Assembly: GCA_963817515.1 (NCBI GenBank)
Contig: CAWFPJ010000023.1
Span: 310,001 to 374,000, forward strand
DNA: 64,000 nucleotides
Source: DATMNI01 sp963817515
GTDB taxonomy: Bacteria > Acidobacteriota > Terriglobia > Bryobacterales > Bryobacteraceae
Direction: 5' to 3'
A program made the position numbers and the translations under genes. The notes beneath the pieces were generated by a model, which was not told where the DNA came from, did not search any database, and saw only the letters and a list, made by a program, of their open reading frames with translations. Below, in pieces: positions 63,354-64,000 of this stretch (positions within the stretch are counted from its first letter, which is position 1; each line of letters opens with the position of its first letter).

Positions 63354-64000
63354 CTAATCGGTAAGCGCTGCCCGTTGCCTGCTGCCCGCGCGCATGCGTG
63401 CTGACACGCCGAGAAATACAAAGATGGTGACAGCCACAAGAACTCCGAATGAGGGCTCTGGAACGCCTGTAGGACCAGTCGGACCTGTAGGGCCAGTCGG
63501 ACCAGTTGGGCCTGTGGGACCGGTCGGGCCTGTAGGACCTGCGGGACCTGAGGTGGTAGTGAGGTCATCCATGACGAAGGACCCGCCATTGGGACTGCCG
63601 GTAATCGTGACCCCCGAGAGACCCCCGGCAAAACTGATTGAGAGCAGTTCATTGCCAGGGTTACCGGAGCTCACGAAATTCTCAGAAAAGGCGGACGTGA
63701 CAGCCGGCAACGGATTGCCTAACGTGTCCACGCCTCTCAAAGTGAGCATCTCGGCATAAGTGAAAAAGCCGCTGAAGCTAGTGACAGGCGTCGTAAAGTC
63801 GATCGAGACAGGTCCACCAGCCACGCAGTTTCCGCCGCTGTCGAACGTCGCACAATCCTCTGCGGCGCTGTTCCCGCCGTGCGGCGGAAATTCAGCGTCG
63901 TTGAGAGTAATGCCAGCAGTCACAATGCTGGTGTTCGAGAAGACCAGGCCCGCATATTGGGTCGTAATCAATGTTTGGTCGAAAAAACCCTCGAAATCGA
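63354..64000 (-). CDS. PEP-CTERM surface protein with a collagen-like stretch (partial at its N-terminus)
   Basis: The frame is open to the right edge, where it reads DFEGFFDQTLITTQYAGLVF; the start is outside the window. A beta-rich domain (FTTPVTSFSGFFTYAEM, LLSISFAGGLSGVTITG, SFVMDDLT) is followed by about eight G-P-T triplets and a PEP-CTERM sorting signal: VPEPSFGVLV, a membrane helix and the basic tail RMRAGSRQR. PEP-CTERM proteins are cut by exosortase and sent to the surface or matrix; no exosortase gene is in the window. The beta domain resembles those in many PEP-CTERM proteins of unknown function. Confidence 0.85.
   Translation of the reverse strand, partial: DFEGFFDQTLITTQYAGLVFSNTSIVTAGITLNDAEFPPHGGNSAAEDCATFDSGGNCVAGGPVSIDFTTPVTSFSGFFTYAEMLTLRGVDTLGNPLPAVTSAFSENFVSSGNPGNELLSISFAGGLSGVTITGSPNGGSFVMDDLTTTSGPAGPTGPTGPTGPTGPTGPTGPTGPTGVPEPSFGVLVAVTIFVFLGVSARMRAGSRQRAALTD
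63465..63552 (-). repeat. Tandem 9-bp repeats coding for Gly-Pro-Thr
   Basis: About eight or nine tandem copies of a 9-base unit encode a collagen-like run before the PEP-CTERM signal. The third-position differences between copies (for example GGACCAGTC, GGACCTGTA, GGGCCAGTC on the plus strand) show they are not very recent. Confidence 0.85.

Noticed and set aside
63465..63552. Short direct repeats as a CRISPR array
   Set aside because: The unit is 9 bases with no spacers and it codes in frame; no cas genes are near.
63394..63759. Plus-strand open frame with Gly-Pro-Val repeats
   Set aside because: It is the mirror image of the Gly-Pro-Thr repeat on the minus strand; it has no sorting signal or known domain, whereas the minus frame has a full PEP-CTERM end.

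Overview
The window looks like a chromosomal segment from a GC-rich Acidobacteriota, most probably of the Bryobacterales/Solibacter type. The reasons are two very large Oar-like TonB-dependent receptors with N-terminal carboxypeptidase-regulatory-like domains, a VWFA-related Acidobacterial C-terminus, small secreted proteins of a kind common in that phylum, a PEP-CTERM protein, DUF4384/caspase proteins and dense short-gap gene packing. This is read from protein signatures only; no rRNA or tRNA gene is present. I see no phage, transposase, CRISPR array or plasmid feature.

Layout. 1-5.8 kb: the end of a VWFA-related protein, then a tight operon MBOAT - SGNH - SGNH - acyl carrier protein - KAS III-like enzyme. 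It resembles a Dlt/Alg-type acyl-export relay in which a KAS III homologue with Ser in place of the catalytic Cys may load the carrier. 5.9-10.7 kb: a PYROXD2-like oxidoreductase and glycogen branching enzyme (minus), and an adenosine-deaminase-family enzyme (plus). About sixteen apparent frameshifts fall in 0.5-10.7 kb and almost none later, so this part of the assembly probably carries indel errors. 10.7-15.2 kb: a MazEF-type toxin-antitoxin pair, aroA, coaD, an aminotransferase and a mannose-6-phosphate isomerase. 15.2-16.4 kb: two small minus-strand proteins and a MarC protein.

16.4-26.9 kb: heptose-1-P adenylyltransferase, mfd, a SurA/PpiC-like isomerase, a YhaM-like OB+HD nuclease, a BlaI regulator, a GT-C-like membrane protein and RmuC. 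26.9-33.5 kb is an exopolysaccharide-type locus: asparagine synthetase-like amidotransferase, glycosyltransferase, deacetylase-like protein, GDP-mannose/UDP-glucose dehydrogenase and a transaldolase-like enzyme. 33.8-37.6 kb: DUF4384 - DUF4384 - caspase/PEGA/TPR operon. 37.6-47.9 kb: S9 peptidase, RsbU-type phosphatase, octahaem cytochrome c, proS, glyA, a second glycosyltransferase and an outer-membrane barrel.

47.9-64 kb: small secreted protein, Tat-exported TIM-barrel isomerase, Oar-like receptor 1, a truncated and an intact creatinase-fold peptidase, an amidase, an SRPBCC-ArsR pair with a clear operator-like palindrome, a membrane protein carrying kinesin-light-chain TPRs, Oar-like receptor 2 and a collagen-like PEP-CTERM protein that runs off the end. 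A family of about 30-bp palindromic elements (15.3, 23.3, 30.2 twice, 53.1 kb) sits in gene gaps. The best candidates for something undescribed are the acyl-relay operon and the caspase/DUF4384 operon.
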